A DNA stretch of 64,000 bases from Bettongia penicillata ogilbyi (taxonomy: Eukaryota > Chordata > Mammalia > Diprotodontia > Potoroidae), in the NCBI GenBank assembly GCA_023548195.1, contig JAJHZJ010000009.1, positions 1,903,501 through 1,967,500 on the forward strand. Direction: 5' to 3'. Positions 33,136-43,610 of this stretch are shown here, in pieces; positions within the stretch are counted from its first letter, which is position 1, and the number at the start of each line of letters is the position of its first letter. The notes under the pieces are model-generated. The model worked only from the letters and a program-made list of their open reading frames with translations. It did not search any database and was not told the origin of the DNA. A program made the position numbers and the translations under genes.

Positions 33136-34108
33136 CAGGGTGGCTAGATCCAGGGTTTCCCCACAGAGTCAGATTAGTAAATCACAAAAAGCTTGCAATT
33201 ACTCAGACTGTGCCCAAATGAGAAAAGTCTATCTACTTTTTGAAGACTGGAGCATTTGCTTCTATTTTCTGTGCCATGGAGAATAAACCTTTCCAGTCTA
33301 AATAGTTTATAACCAAATTTAGAACCAAAATATCTATTAGGGAGTTGACAAGAAAGATACATCTATATATAGTAAGGTAGCATCTAACTGTCTTTAAGGA
33401 GTTTGGGTCACCAGGCCCAGTATCAGTCTCAGATACTGGAAGAATTGGCAACCATGACTGCTGAGCACCGGTTAATCTTTGAAAAACGGGACAACTGGGC
33501 AAGTTCTTCAGGGCTTGAGAAAGACAAATGCTTTTCTAATTTTCAGTAGAAGGGAAGGGAATAGAGCATGTAGACTTAAATCTAGTGAGCTGGATTTAAA
33601 TTCCTAGAAAAATTCTAGAAAGCATTATGGAATGGATGGATAGCAAGCATCTAGAAAGGGAAGCAGTAATCATAGAGAATCATCATGTCTTCCTCAAGGA
33701 CAGGTCACATCAGTTTTATCTCATTTCTGAAGGTGTTATTAGACTGGTTGATCAATCAAAAGCTATAAATAAAACTTACCTAGATTTAAGAAAAGCATTT
33801 GACAAAGTCAGGTTATTGTGGAAAGACAGAAAGGAGGATGTGGGTTAGACAATAAATAGATCAATTAGCTGAAATCAGAATCAGCTGGGTGGGTAGACCC
33901 AGACAGACACAGACTGTCAACTTGGAAGGAGATCTCTCCAGTGAAGTGTGACTTCCCTAAAGATCAGTTTGATTTTGTGCTATTTAACATTTTTCTATAT
34001 GCATGTATCACATGTACAGAAAGAATTATAGATGACACCAAGTTGGGAAGTCTAGCTAAAATACAGAATAATAGATTCAAGATTCAGAGAGATTTTAATA
34101 GGTTAGAG

Positions 34109-34493
34109 GAGAGGTGTTAAACATGCTGCCCACAACCCCTCCACCCCATGGAAAAAATAGGGGCATTCCTCCTGAAGTCAAGAGGATCTGAGCTCAAATC
34201 TGGTTTCGGATACTTACTAGCTTTGTGACCCTGAACAAGTCCCTTAAGCCCAATTGCCTCGTAATACCCCCCAACACCTCCCCATCAAATGCAACAGGTC
34301 TCATGCTGCCCTTAACACTCCCTAGTGTGACCCAAGCCAGATTAAAATGTAGTTCCTATCTGATTTTAATGTGTTGATGTATTAAGGAAAAAAGAAATCT
34401 ATAAACATGTGTGATTTTCTAAGTCAATGTGTGACCCACAGGGGTCCTTATTTAGGGTTTAGTGGCCTTCTTTTCTGTTTGACTTCACCACTG
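34109..34493. mobile_element. hAT (Charlie-type) element inside CR1
   Basis: Left end GAGAGGTGTTAAAC and right end GTTTGACTTCACCACTG resemble hAT TIRs (CAGGGGTGTCAAAC). Interior: 'tgtgacccaagccagattaa', 'ttttctaagtcaatgtgtga' and 'cccacaggggtccttattta'. Flanks GGTTAGAG and CTCTAGAG are decayed copies of CR1 'GGCTAGAG', consistent with an 8-bp TSD. It carries a SINE at about 34158-34265. Confidence 0.75.
34158..34265 (+). repeat. CORE-SINE inside hAT
   Basis: 'cctgaagtcaagaggatctg', 'gatacttactagctttgtga' and 'ccctgaacaagtcccttaag'; 3' truncated. Third and youngest layer of the nest. Confidence 0.75.
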
Positions 34494-35055
34494 CTCTAGA
34501 GCATTGGGATGAATATAAAACAGGACTAGGGAGGTGCAGTCCCCACTGTACTCTGCCTTGGTCCATCCACCTTGGAGTACTATGTTAAGTTTAGAGGGCC
34601 ACATTTTAGAAAGGGTATTGATAAGCTAGAAAGTGGCAAGAAGAAATTGTCCAGGATGGTGAAGGTCCTTGTGATTATGTCACTTTTGGTGTAACCTGGA
34701 GATGAAAAGACAATGGGGATATGCTAACTCATTTCAAGTCTTTAAAGTTGCCATGATGAATATTTTGCTGCCTTCTGAGCAATGGATAAGAGTTGTCAAG
34801 AGGAATATTAGGGAAACTAAGAGAAAAACTTCCTTATAATTAGGAGTACCCCCAAATAGAATGGGCTTTTATTTCTTGGGAAGTAGTCTCAACCACAATG
34901 TTCCCTTCTCCCTACTCCCAAGCCCCTTACAATTGGCAGTCTTAAAGCTGGATGAACACTCGCTAGGGATGTTATAGAGAAGAGATTCTTGGTCAGGTAT
35001 GGGTTAACCTAGATGGACTTGGAAGGTCTTCCCATCTTTGAAATCTTGTGAGATT

Positions 35056-35175
35056 CTGACTTGGCCAATTACTGACTTTGTAACCATGGGCAAGTGTTGC
35101 TTAACTGGTCTGAACCTCAGTTTTCTCATTTGTAAAATAAAAAGGTTGAACCAAATGGCTTTTGAGGTCCTCTCC
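35056..35175 (+). repeat. MIR-type SINE
   Basis: 'attactgactttgtaaccat', 'cctcagttttctcatttgta' and 'ggcttttgaggtcctctccc'. Confidence 0.75.
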
Positions 35176-35389
35176 CATCCCTTACCCTCCCCTTCCCTCT
35201 CCTCCCATTTCTAATTCCAACCCTACCCATGACTTGCTTTGCAAACCTGGATGAATCAAAACCTTTCACGGTCTCAGTTTCCTCATCTTTAAAATGGGAA
35301 TAGTTAGTCAGGCACAACATGGTGTGGTATAAAGAACACTGGACTGGAAATCTTCCCAATGACATATGCTAGACCTCTAACCCTGGCCA

Positions 35390-35475
35390 GTCAATCAATC
35401 AGCGTATAAAGTACTTATTGTGTACTAGGTGCTGGGAACAAAAAGACACAAGTAAAACAATCCCTACTGTCCAGT
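35390..35475 (-). repeat. ancient L2/MIR-class snippet
   Basis: 'aaagtacttattgtgtacta' and 'ggtgctgggaacaaaaagac'. Confidence 0.5.
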
Positions 35476-35629
35476 GTCTTTGTAGAGGTAGGTGAATGTG
35501 GAGAGAAAGTACATGCATATGGAAGGATACCCACAATCTATGAGAAATGGACACAAGGCAGCTTTGGAATGGAGCCACACTGGGGAGGGGTGGGGTGAGC
35601 AGGGACCCTGGAAGACTTCATATAGCTGT

Positions 35630-35765
35630 GGTTTAAGCTCTCCGGGCCTCAGTTTTCTCATCTCCTGAAATGAAAACAATACTATTTGTACCAGGACCTC
35701 ACAGGGTTGTTTTGAGGCAAGTACCATGTAAATCTTAGGACCGTATAGAAATGCAAGGTATTGTT
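35630..35765 (+). repeat. MIR-type SINE 3' half
   Basis: 'gggcctcagttttctcatct', 'ctcacagggttgttttgagg' and 'atgcaaggtattgttctt'. Confidence 0.7.
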
Positions 35766-36140
35766 CTTCAACAAGTTCCTGCTTATTAGAAGTCCTTGGG
35801 AGGTATAAGTGTTGTGCAAATACAAAGGGTTATCATTTCTTCACCCATTCATCCATGGAGCCAACCCTTCTTTCATTCACTTAACAAATATGTATAGAAT
35901 AATGTGAACAGCTTGGTGCTTCTTTGTTAGTAGAACAGTTAGGGTTTTGCAATTCGGTCATTTAAGGTGAGAGTCTTTCAGAAAGAAACCAGATGTCAAT
36001 TGATTTTCCCCTGGCCTAGGAGGGACTATGGAATAAGGGGCCAGGAGGGAGGGGGCTGACCTCTAGGGCAGAGTTTCCTAGGGATGGAAGATATCATCTC
36101 AGTGCCACCAATGGTTTGGAACATGACTCCCTGTCCTACT

Positions 36141-36318
36141 CCCCCTCTTTCCTCTCTCTCTCTCTTTCTCTTTCTCCCACCTTCTCTCTCTCTTTCTCTC
36201 CTCTCCCCTTTTTCATCTCTCTCTCTCTCCCTCCTTTCTTTTTCTGTCTCTGTCCTTCTCTCCCTCCCACCATTTTTCAGCTCTTTCTCCCTTTTTCCTC
36301 TCTCTCTATCTCCCCTCA
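36141..36318. repeat. (CT)n-rich pyrimidine tract
   Basis: About 180 bp, >90% pyrimidine, irregular CTCTCT, TTTCTC and CCCTCC units. It explains the Arg/Glu-rich and Ser/Leu/Pro-rich frames on both strands. Confidence 0.95.
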
Positions 36319-36521
36319 CCCTCCATATCACTCACACTAGGGAAGTGAACTATGTGAATTCTAAGAACCCATTGATTTTCCACCTCTCTTGTCCAGGATG
36401 TGTTTATGCTGAGCTAGTGTCAAAGTCTGATTTCTGTAGGGCATACTGACCCCAGGGAATTGCATAATCTTCAGAAAAGAGATGATAGAGGAAGGTCATT
36501 GATCCTCTTTGGCCCCCTGGG

Positions 36522-36522
<1 letters not shown>

Positions 36523-36611
<89 letters not shown>
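36523..36611. repeat. (GT)n (GA)n compound microsatellite
   Basis: Perfect GT to about 36560, then perfect GA to 36611. Confidence 0.97.
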
Positions 36612-36613
<2 letters not shown>

Positions 36614-36829
36614 TATCAGTGTCTCTTTGATCAATAACTGTCATGAAGGGTGAACCCTGCCCACTTTCCAGGCCCCAGGCCTCCCTGTAGAGCCTGGCAG
36701 GAGCTGAGAGAGGAATAGAGAAAGAGAAAGAGTTGCTGGCTTGGGTTTTTTTGCCTTTTCAGAGCTGGGGATTTTCTTCAACTTGGGCTGCTAGGACTTG
36801 GGCCAACTTAAGCCATGGCAAGAGTTCTG

Positions 36830-37045
36830 GACAGGGAGTCAGGAGGCCTGGTTTCCAGGCCCAGCTCTGGCATTGATTTACTGGGTAACCTTGATCCTGT
36901 TTCCTCATATGTAAAAAAGGACAATAGTTATACCTGTACTATCTACCTTGCAGGGATTTATGAGGATAAAGTGAGATACTTGGGTGTGAGAACACTTTAA
37001 AAACTTAAAAGGGCCAGTAAAATAGAACGTATCATTATTACCATT
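36830..37045 (+). repeat. MIR-type SINE
   Basis: 'ctggacagggagtcaggagg', 'ttgatcctgtttcctcatat', 'cctgtactatctaccttgca' and 'aacactttaaaaacttaaaa'. Confidence 0.8.
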
Positions 37046-37227
37046 TTATGACTCAGACAACTGTGACCTACTCTCATTCTAATAGCACAGGCTTTCCAGG
37101 CCAAGTCCATTACAGTAATCTTTTGTGATATCTTTTAGCGATATGACAAGGGTTCATAAAAACCATCTTGGAATTGTTGTCAAAACATAGAACTATAAAA
37201 CAACAGCACTGGCTAGGACAACCTTGA

Positions 37228-37470
37228 GGATCACGTAGGTGGTGTAATGAGTGCTGGACTTGGGAATCAGGAATTCAAATTCAAATCTTACCACAGTGTG
37301 ACCCTGTGCAAGTCACTTAACCGCTGTCTGCCTCAGTTTGCTCATCTATAAAATAGGGATAATAATATAGAAACTGCTTCCCAGGGTTGTGGTAATGGTC
37401 AAGTAAATTGAAAAATATAAAGTATTTTGCAGTCTGAAGCTAAAATTGGCTAAAATAAGTTGGCTCTTAT
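37228..37470 (+). repeat. CORE-SINE, near full length
   Basis: 'taggtggtgtaatgagtgct', 'gtgcaagtcacttaaccgct', 'ctataaaatagggataataa' and 'tcccagggttgtggtaatgg'. Confidence 0.9.
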
Positions 37471-37504
37471 TAACCAGAGACCTTATTATGACCATTGAGA
37501 GAGT

Positions 37505-37985
37505 AAACCTTGTGGATATTATTTTTCTTTAAAAATGTTTTAATTAAAAACAATGTAGACTATCAATACCATAAACTAAACTTACTTAGTAACATTTAAT
37601 ATTTAATTTCAGTACACAATGTATAAGCCTTTTTTTAGTCACTCTCTCTAAGTTCTTTTCAGGATTCTTTGTCCATTCATTCTCAATGTCTTTTCTTCTT
37701 CTACAATTGTCTTTACTGTGGTTCTGCTTTGCTGGGTTTTGAGTGGAGATCTCTCTTGATTTCTTTGCGTTGCTCGCATGTTTTGGTCTTAATGGTGTTT
37801 ATAATATACATTATAGGAATGTATAACACTTTATTGAACTGTTCCCCTATTGTTGGACATTTAGGTTGTTTCTAGTTTTTTTGAAATTACATAAAATGTG
37901 GCTATCGAAAATCCTTGGATAGCTCATTTTTATTTGTTTTATTTTGGGTGAGCTTTTCAAGGTATATTCCTAGCAGTAGATGTTA
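37505..37985 (-). repeat. marsupial L1 3'-UTR fragment
   Basis: 'ttcttttcaggattctttgt', 'aggaatgtataacactttat', 'tgaactgttcccctattgtt' and 'ggacatttaggttgtttcta' follow an L1 3' end in reverse; more diverged than 31640-32185. Confidence 0.5.
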
Positions 37986-38029
37986 TTTTTCACTAGTTTA
38001 AAATTCAGAGAATCACAGAATATTAGATA

Positions 38030-38200
38030 TAGTATGGAGCAGCGGACAAAAGATCCCTGGCCTGGGATTAGAAGTCCTAAATTTGAATCCTACCCCACCA
38101 AATATTTATGGTGTGACCTCAGGAAAATTACCTGGACTCTCTGAATCAGTTTCCTCACCTGTAAAATAGGGATGAGATTCACAGCATGGTTAAAAACAAA
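38030..38200 (+). repeat. MIR-type SINE
   Basis: 'agtatggagcagcggacaaa', 'gaagtcctaaatttgaatcc' and 'gtttcctcacctgtaaaata'. Confidence 0.75.
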
Positions 38201-38334
38201 TGAGATTTTATACATACACACACAGACATACACATTCATGCATATGTGTGTTACAGACATACATGTATGTATAGATAGAGTTTAAAGTGTTTTAAATTTT
38301 TGGATCCCTTTTCATTTATCTTCATAGAAATCCA

Positions 38335-38456
38335 GTGTGGCATGGTGAAGGGAGAGCCATCCTTGGAGCTGGGGAGATCTGGGTTTAAGTCTCTGCTTTG
38401 GCAGATACTGGTTGTGTAATCCTGGCTAAGTCACCTAACCTCTCAATGCTGTAGGC
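38335..38456 (+). repeat. MIR-type SINE, 5' half
   Basis: 'gtggcatggtgaagggagag', 'ctggggagatctgggtttaa' and 'ctaagtcacctaacctctca'. It ends where a hAT piece starts. Confidence 0.7.
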
Positions 38457-38545
38457 TAGGGGTGGGGAACCTGCAGCCTCGAGGCCACATGTGGCCCCCT
38501 AGGTCCTCACTGAATTCAAACTTCACAGAAAAAATCCCTACTCCT
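38457..38545. mobile_element. truncated hAT, relative of 24606-24751
   Basis: TAGGGGTGGGGAACCTGCAG and CCACATGTGGCCCCCTAGGT match the arm of the palindromic MITE; then 'gaattcaaacttcacagaaa', an internal part missing from the short MITE. The other end is lost. Confidence 0.7.
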
Positions 38546-38627
38546 TTTCTAGGCAACCTCTCTAAGACTATAATTGAAGAGGGAGTTTTCTTACCAGAGA
38601 ATTACTTATATGAGTAAAATCCTAAAT

Positions 38628-38845
38628 ACAAAGTATTGAACTCAAATCAGGCAGACTTGAGTTCAGATCCTGCTTTGGGATTTACTGTGTGACCTTGGGC
38701 AAATCATTGCCCTCTGCCTTAATTTTTTCATCTGTAAAATGGGGATACCTCTCTCACGGGGGTGTTGTGAGGATCCAATGAAATATGTGTAAAGCACTTT
38801 GTAAACCATTAAGTGCTATATAAATGTTAGCCATTATTGCTAATT
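38628..38845 (+). repeat. MIR-type SINE, full 3' end
   Basis: 'aatcaggcagacttgagttc', 'catctgtaaaatggggatac', 'gggtgttgtgaggatccaat' and 'aagcactttgtaaaccatta'. Confidence 0.85.
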
Positions 38846-38859
38846 TTCAAGTGTATCCC

Positions 38860-39150
38860 TCCTCCTTCCCCTACTCATGAACCATTTGTTGTGATAAAAA
38901 ATAAGAAAGAAATATTTTAAGAAGCAGTTGAGTCAAACTCATCAACATATAGAGTGAATCTGACATTACATGTAATATTCCACCCCCATAATCCTCTCTC
39001 TATCTTTGCAGTCTAAGAAAAGGGGTGAATTTTCTCATCTTTTTCTTGAGGCTGTGCATAGATCTTACACTGTTAAATGGAAGATATTATTTCTAAAAAT
39101 ACATTTTTATTTTTATATCCTATTTTTAAATTACCTATGTCTCCCAATAT
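38860..39150 (-). repeat. marsupial L1 3'-UTR fragments
   Basis: 'gcagttgagtcaaactcatc', 'aacatatagagtgaatctga' and 'catgtaatattccaccccca' resemble the L1 3' UTR subfamily at 60720-60990; then a second T-rich L1-like end near 39085-39150. Confidence 0.45.
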
Positions 39151-39156
39151 GCCCCG

Positions 39157-39171
39157 CCCCCCCCCCCCCCC
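39157..39171. repeat. C homopolymer (15 nt)
   Basis: Fifteen C in a row, preceded by GCCCCG. Sequencing length is doubtful. Confidence 0.9.
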
Positions 39172-39329
39172 ATTCTTGTTCCTAAAGAACCATGCCTCAT
39201 AAGAGTAGTAAGGGCCATCCCATGGAGCATGTTCAAAGGTGCCCCTGCTGATTTTGGTGCATCAGATGGGAGCTTTGGAGCCTGCTTCCAGCCATGTGTG
39301 ATTGAGTGCTGGACAGCTCATGCACTAAT

Positions 39330-39582
39330 ATGACAACAAGGTGGCACATTGGAGAGTCAAGAAAACCTGAGTTCAAATCTAGCTTTGGACACTTATTAGC
39401 TATGTGAACATAGCACATCACTTAACCTTTGTTTGCCTCAGTTTCCTCATTTGTAAAATGGAGGTAATAATAGCACCTACCTCTCAGGGATCAAATGAGA
39501 GAGCAATTGTGAAGCACTTAGCACAATTGTTGGCACGTAGTAAGTGCTGTATACCTGTTAGCTATTATTATGAATATGACTA
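39330..39582 (+). repeat. CORE-SINE, full length
   Basis: Head 'aaggtggcacattggagagt', 'gaaaacctgagttcaaatct', 'gcctcagtttcctcatttgt', 'gcacctacctctcagggatc' and MIR-like 3' end 'gcacgtagtaagtgctgtat'. Confidence 0.9.
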
Positions 39583-39589
39583 AAAGTCA

Positions 39590-39725
39590 GTTAAGTGGTA
39601 CTGGAGACAAGAAGACCTGAGTTCAAATCCAGCCTCACATAACCTCTGTTTGCCTTAACTTAAAATGGAGATAATAATAGTACCTACCTCCCAGGGTTGT
39701 TGTGAGGATACAATGAGATAATAAA
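39590..39725 (+). repeat. CORE-SINE, internally deleted
   Basis: 'ggagacaagaagacctgagt', 'tccagcctcacataacctct' (the tRNA-core join is missing) and 'acctcccagggttgttgtga'. Confidence 0.85.
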
Positions 39726-39819
39726 TCAATAAGTCAGCAAACATCAATAGCACCTACCATGTACCAGACAATGTGCTAAGTACTGACTGGATAACTGGAT
39801 AATAATTGTAAAGCTTTGT

Positions 39820-39960
39820 TTTATAATATTATAAAAAATAGAATATATAGTCATATATATTATATAAAATTATTTAGTATATAATAAAATGTAATTATGT
39901 AAATAAATATAAATATATAATATTAGATATAAAATAATTGTTAGCTGTTAATATTACTAA
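39820..39960. repeat. AT-rich low-complexity tract
   Basis: About 140 bp of A/T with ATATAT and TAATAT units and scarcely any G or C. Confidence 0.85.
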
Positions 39961-39964
39961 AACC

Positions 39965-40600
39965 CCTAGTTGGGCACTGATCAGCAAGAGCACTTGACTC
40001 AGTAGCTATTTAGAAGGGAATGTCCCCTACCTCAGGGATCTCTCCGCTACCTTGTCTGAATTGTGTTTGGATTATTTTAAGCCCTATAAGGGGTAGAGGG
40101 AAGGAGGGACTCTCCTAATTCCCCATCTTCACCCACTATGTAGTCATGAGCACATGGAAGTCCTTCGCCCATCTAGGTAATGCTGGGCTTGGGTTCAGCC
40201 TCCCTCTTTTGAGTTTATTCTCTTTCCAACTTGGGTGAAGAACGACATACCCTGAGGTGGAGATATGTCCGGGCTTAGCAGCAACCTTGCACATAGGAGA
40301 GGTCCAGAGGTCTTGAGTCTCATTGGTCGTGACTGACTAGCTATAAGAAGAGTCTTGCTTAACAACAGCTCTAACGATCTTGGCGAATGTGACCCCCAAG
40401 AAGAAGACTGACCTATGCCTGGTGTATTTTACCAGATGACAGTAGACTAGGCGTTGTTTGGACAATGCAGAATTGAGTTGAAATAAAAACTACCTATCAA
40501 CAGTTCTTCAAATTGCCTTATGTTCTGATCAGGTTTAAGTATCAGCCTCTGAGAGAGTGTTTTATACCAATTATTCTTGATGTATCAGTATAGTTTAGTT
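39965..40600. other. unassigned CpG-retaining tract, possible solo LTR
   Basis: At least eight CpG within ~410 bp (40046-40455), dense for this window, and an AATAAA at 40481-40486. No repeat is recognised and no paired ends are visible. A solo LTR or a regulatory tract would both fit. Confidence 0.3.
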
Positions 40601-40626
40601 TAGCCCATTGGTTTTTTGGTTGGTTT

Positions 40627-43066
40627 TTTTTTTGTGTGCCAACTTTTAAATAGATTTTTACTCCTCTAGGACAGGAATTGCATTTTCACTTGTTTAGATT
40701 ACTGATAAAATGCACCGTTTCACTTCTCTTCCTCTAAATACATTCAAGTATTGGAAATGGCTGAAATTGAAAGAGCAGCTTTTTTTTGACATTTTTTTTT
40801 TTTTACTCAAACTGCCATTGCCCCTAATCTTGGCTACAAATTTGGGTCCTTCAATCTTTGACAAGCTGTATGAAATGCTTTCTCTTCTCCAGCATTTAGT
40901 TGACCTCTTTAATGGTGTAGCCAGAAGAAGCACTTCTAGATGGGGCAGCTCTACCACCTGGGAACCCCCCTGGGCATGCCCCTTGAACTCGGATACAGCT
41001 TAGTAATGACAAGGTTGCAGACCTCAGGTTCTTCTGATACTCAAATTCTTGCTTCTCAGCAGTCTAGTTCTTACTGAGCCAGCTGATTATTTCATTGCAT
41101 TTGTCAAGGTCTTCCTCACCAATTTTGCCTCAGGGTTTCTCATTATCCACTTAGCTGTCATTTTGAAAACATATGATGCAAATGAGTTCTTAGAAGACAC
41201 CTTGACTCTCTGCTTCGTATATTCAGTCTTTTGTTTCTTCACTTTCCAGACTGGGTACTCAATGTCTCCTTTGCTCAGTTGACCTTTGCCACTGGTGGTG
41301 GTGATTTTATTCTCTTTGACATTGTCTTGGCCACAGCAGATACACTGAGGATTCCATTTGCATAAATGTCAAAGATTACTCAATTCTGAGGAATACCCTA
41401 GGGAGCAGTTGATGATTCTCCTGAACTCCAAGGTGCCAAGTAGTTGATATCCTTTATAATTTCTCTCTCACTTTCATAAGCCTGGACACCAAGATGATTT
41501 TCTGAGTAAGTCATAAAGATCTGCTTGGTGGGGATTTATTGGATTTGGTCAAAATTATTGTAGTTCTGTCAGGAGTTTCAATATCAAGGGAGAGAGAAGT
41601 CATATCCAACAGCACCCAGTCTTGAACATTCTCAAGTTTGTCCCTGACAGGTTGGTGGCTTGAATACCTGTCTCATTAGAAACAGTTTCTTTAGAATTGT
41701 TGCTTGTGTTTAACTCCTTATCAATGAAGATGGCGTGCAGATATTCTTGGATCCTGGGGAGCTAATTGGAACCACTCACCAAGATGATGCCACAAATCTT
41801 TGACTTATTATCTACCTTGGTATCTCTTAGGTACAATGTAGGTATGGATGACAGATAGAGAAGTTGGTACCTTGATATATCAATCTGGGTATCAGTGTCA
41901 ATTACAATATTGGTTGGGATCCTGGAGGAGAGGCTGAGTTTTGCATATTCACAAGCAGGGTAGAAGTGGTGGACAACGCTCCTGTTATCATTGGAATCTT
42001 CCTTATGCATACACTTGAAATCAGCAATAAAATGGTTGACTGTGTGGCTGTTAATGTCCTCTCTGCTCAATGGATTTGATTTCAAAGATGCTACCTTAAA
42101 ATTTTTTTGTATTAAAGTTTTATTTTTTAATAAACATAGATCTATTTTCTTCCCCCTTATTCCCCACCTCAATGAAAAGAAAAAGAAATTCCCTGCAACA
42201 AATGTGCATAGTTGAGCTAAATAAATTCCCTCATTTGCAGTTTTCAAAAAAATATTTATCTCTTTCTATGGTCATAATTCATCACCTATCTTTCAGAAGA
42301 TAATGCTTCACTGTTGATCTTCTGGAATTGTGGATGGTCATCATAGTTCTTACAGATTTCAAAGTTTTTTCTTTTTATAGTGTTGTTATTATTGTATAAA
42401 TTGTTCTCTTGTATCTGTTCCTTTCATTCTTCCTCAGTTTGTAAAAGTCTGAAAAACTGTTCTTTTTAAAAATAACATTGATGTCGTAGAAATTAAAAAT
42501 ACTGTCTTCACTGGAGAGGATGGAGTCATCAAAACCACCATTGAAGTCAAAGGTCAACCCTAGTACTCTCAGCATCAACCAAAAGCAATAGCAGAAATTG
42601 TTGGCTCATTGATGACCCAGAACACAGTAAGACTGGTAGTGGTTTGACTATCTTTGGTGATCTGACATTGGAAATCATTGCAGTAAGCTGGTACCGTGAT
42701 TAGAGTGTTTATAATAGTCTTCCCAAGATAACTCCCAGCAATTTCTTTTATCTTTGTTAAGACCATAGAAGATACTTCTTCAGGAAAAGCTTTTCTAGTT
42801 TCCTTTGTTCAGACTGTACAACCGCATCATCATATCTTTAACCAGTCAAATGCTTGCTTTAAAAAATTGCATTGTGGGAATCATCGCCACTTGATTATTT
42901 GCAGCATCGTCAACCAAATATTCTGTGTTGGTGAAGACAAAGTAGCTTAGGGGTGATTCTGTTTTCTTAGTTATTAACAATGAACACTACTTTTGTCATG
43001 ATATAAGACTCTCACACTCTAGTAAGTCATGCCAAGATCCATGCCAATTGTGGGTTCTTTTGATAT
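40627..43066 (-). pseudogene. HSPA8P: processed HSPA8 (HSC70) pseudogene
   Basis: Intronless retrocopy of the cytosolic HSP70-family chaperone HSC70. Minus-strand frames, in order: [20 protein letters not shown] and [10 protein letters not shown] (42770-42640), INEPT.SAIAFG, LTFDFNGGFDDSILSSED (42565-42510), VNHFIADFK (about 42035), IPTKQIF (41545), [15 protein letters not shown] (about 41110-41070), then the C-terminal PGGFPGG and a last codon before TAA at 40896-40898 in the place of the EEVD end. Downstream, minus-strand TTGAAGGACCCAAATTTGTA, 'caatacttgaat' and a final 'aaaagttggcac' before a poly(A) remnant (T-run 40627-40635) fit the HSPA8 3' UTR, which argues for HSPA8 over HSPA1/HSPA2. 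The start codon is ATA (43064-43066). Many stops and frameshifts, a deletion near 42800 and an L1 insertion make it dead. Confidence 0.88.
42096..42475 (-). repeat. L1 3' end inserted in the HSPA8 pseudogene
   Basis: It separates the pseudogene codons for the '..EDSIFNF' and 'SLKSNPLSREDIN' stretches, which are adjacent in HSP70. T-rich 3' tail at 42096-42135, then 'acttctggaattg'-like 'gatcttctggaattgtggat', 'catcatagttcttacagatt' and 'ttgttattattgtataaatt', a marsupial L1 3' UTR in reverse. Flanking TTAAAA repeats may be the TSD. Confidence 0.7.
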
Positions 43067-43202
43067 GGTTGATGGGGCATCAGGGTCACTCTTGATCAAT
43101 AAATAGTCACAAAGACTGTGCTACATTGAGTGATTATAAATGCTTTTTGTTAAAAGTTAACATAGGCCATCTGATTGATTGGTAATATGGAACACACCAG
43201 TT

Positions 43203-43239
43203 GGGGCTCAGGGTCTACAGGGTTAGACCCCTTAGCCCC
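43203..43239. other. hairpin, 13-bp stem
   Basis: GGGGCT-CA-GGGTCTA, loop CAGGGT, then TAGACCC-CTT-AGCCCC. Seven plus six base pairs with a small internal loop. Confidence 0.7.
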
Positions 43240-43260
43240 TCAGGGATTACTTTTGAGAAT

Positions 43261-43336
43261 AGTAGCAACCCCTCTGGGGAATTGAAACCATAAATGCAAG
43301 GTGAGTTTGGTGATTGGTTTTAGAGGGGTTGCTACT
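43261..43336. other. 76-nt hairpin with perfect 15-bp arms
   Basis: AGTAGCAACCCCTCT (43261-43275) is the exact reverse complement of AGAGGGGTTGCTACT (43322-43336); AAACCA and TGGTTT extend the pairing after a 9-nt bulge. It could be a tiny MITE or a pre-miRNA-like fold. No TA or 8-bp TSD is evident. Confidence 0.7.
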
Positions 43337-43434
43337 TTAGCACCACAGTCATATCATACTCAAGGGCCAAGATAATTGTTGCTCCATTTTGAGTAGCTTT
43401 GAACAATTACATATAATGATAGAAATACCATAAA

Positions 43435-43610
43435 TTTACATAGCCAGTCCTTGACAGGGTGAGGATTAGAACTCCCAACTACCTAATTCTGAGACCAACT
43501 CTCTATCGTATTCAGATCCCATTTTACAGATGAGACAATTAAGGGCTAGAGAAGGGAAATAGCTGATTGGTGGGGTTGCAATCCAGGTCTCTTGATTTCC
43601 TTTGCACCAT
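43435..43610 (-). repeat. MIR-type SINE, two pieces
   Basis: 'gaggattagaactcccaact' and 'gaccaactctctatcgtatt' (a 5' piece), then 'atcccattttacagatgaga' and 'gttgcaatccaggtctcttg' (a second copy). Confidence 0.65.

Larger units (their letters stand above)
33500..35055 (+). repeat. CR1/L3 LINE, split by hAT element
   Basis: The frame at 33627-33848 contains YLDLRKAFDKV, an RT motif (LDFSKAFDKV-type). DNA stations continue 'atgacaccaagttgggaagt', break at the hAT insertion 34109-34493, and resume in register at 34502 ('gcattgggatgaatat'). Then come 'ccactgtactctgccttggt', 'aatagaatgggcttttattt' and 'caggtatgggttaacctaga', the last being the family's 3' end. No intact ORF. Confidence 0.85.

Noticed and set aside
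36026..36634. Arg/Glu-rich and Ser/Leu-rich frames
   Set aside because: Translations of the CT, GT and GA tracts.
42096..42247. 161-aa minus frame (41762-42247) as a gene
   Set aside because: Its second half is decayed HSPA8 and its first ~50 residues are read from the inserted L1 3' UTR; no start context and stops all around.
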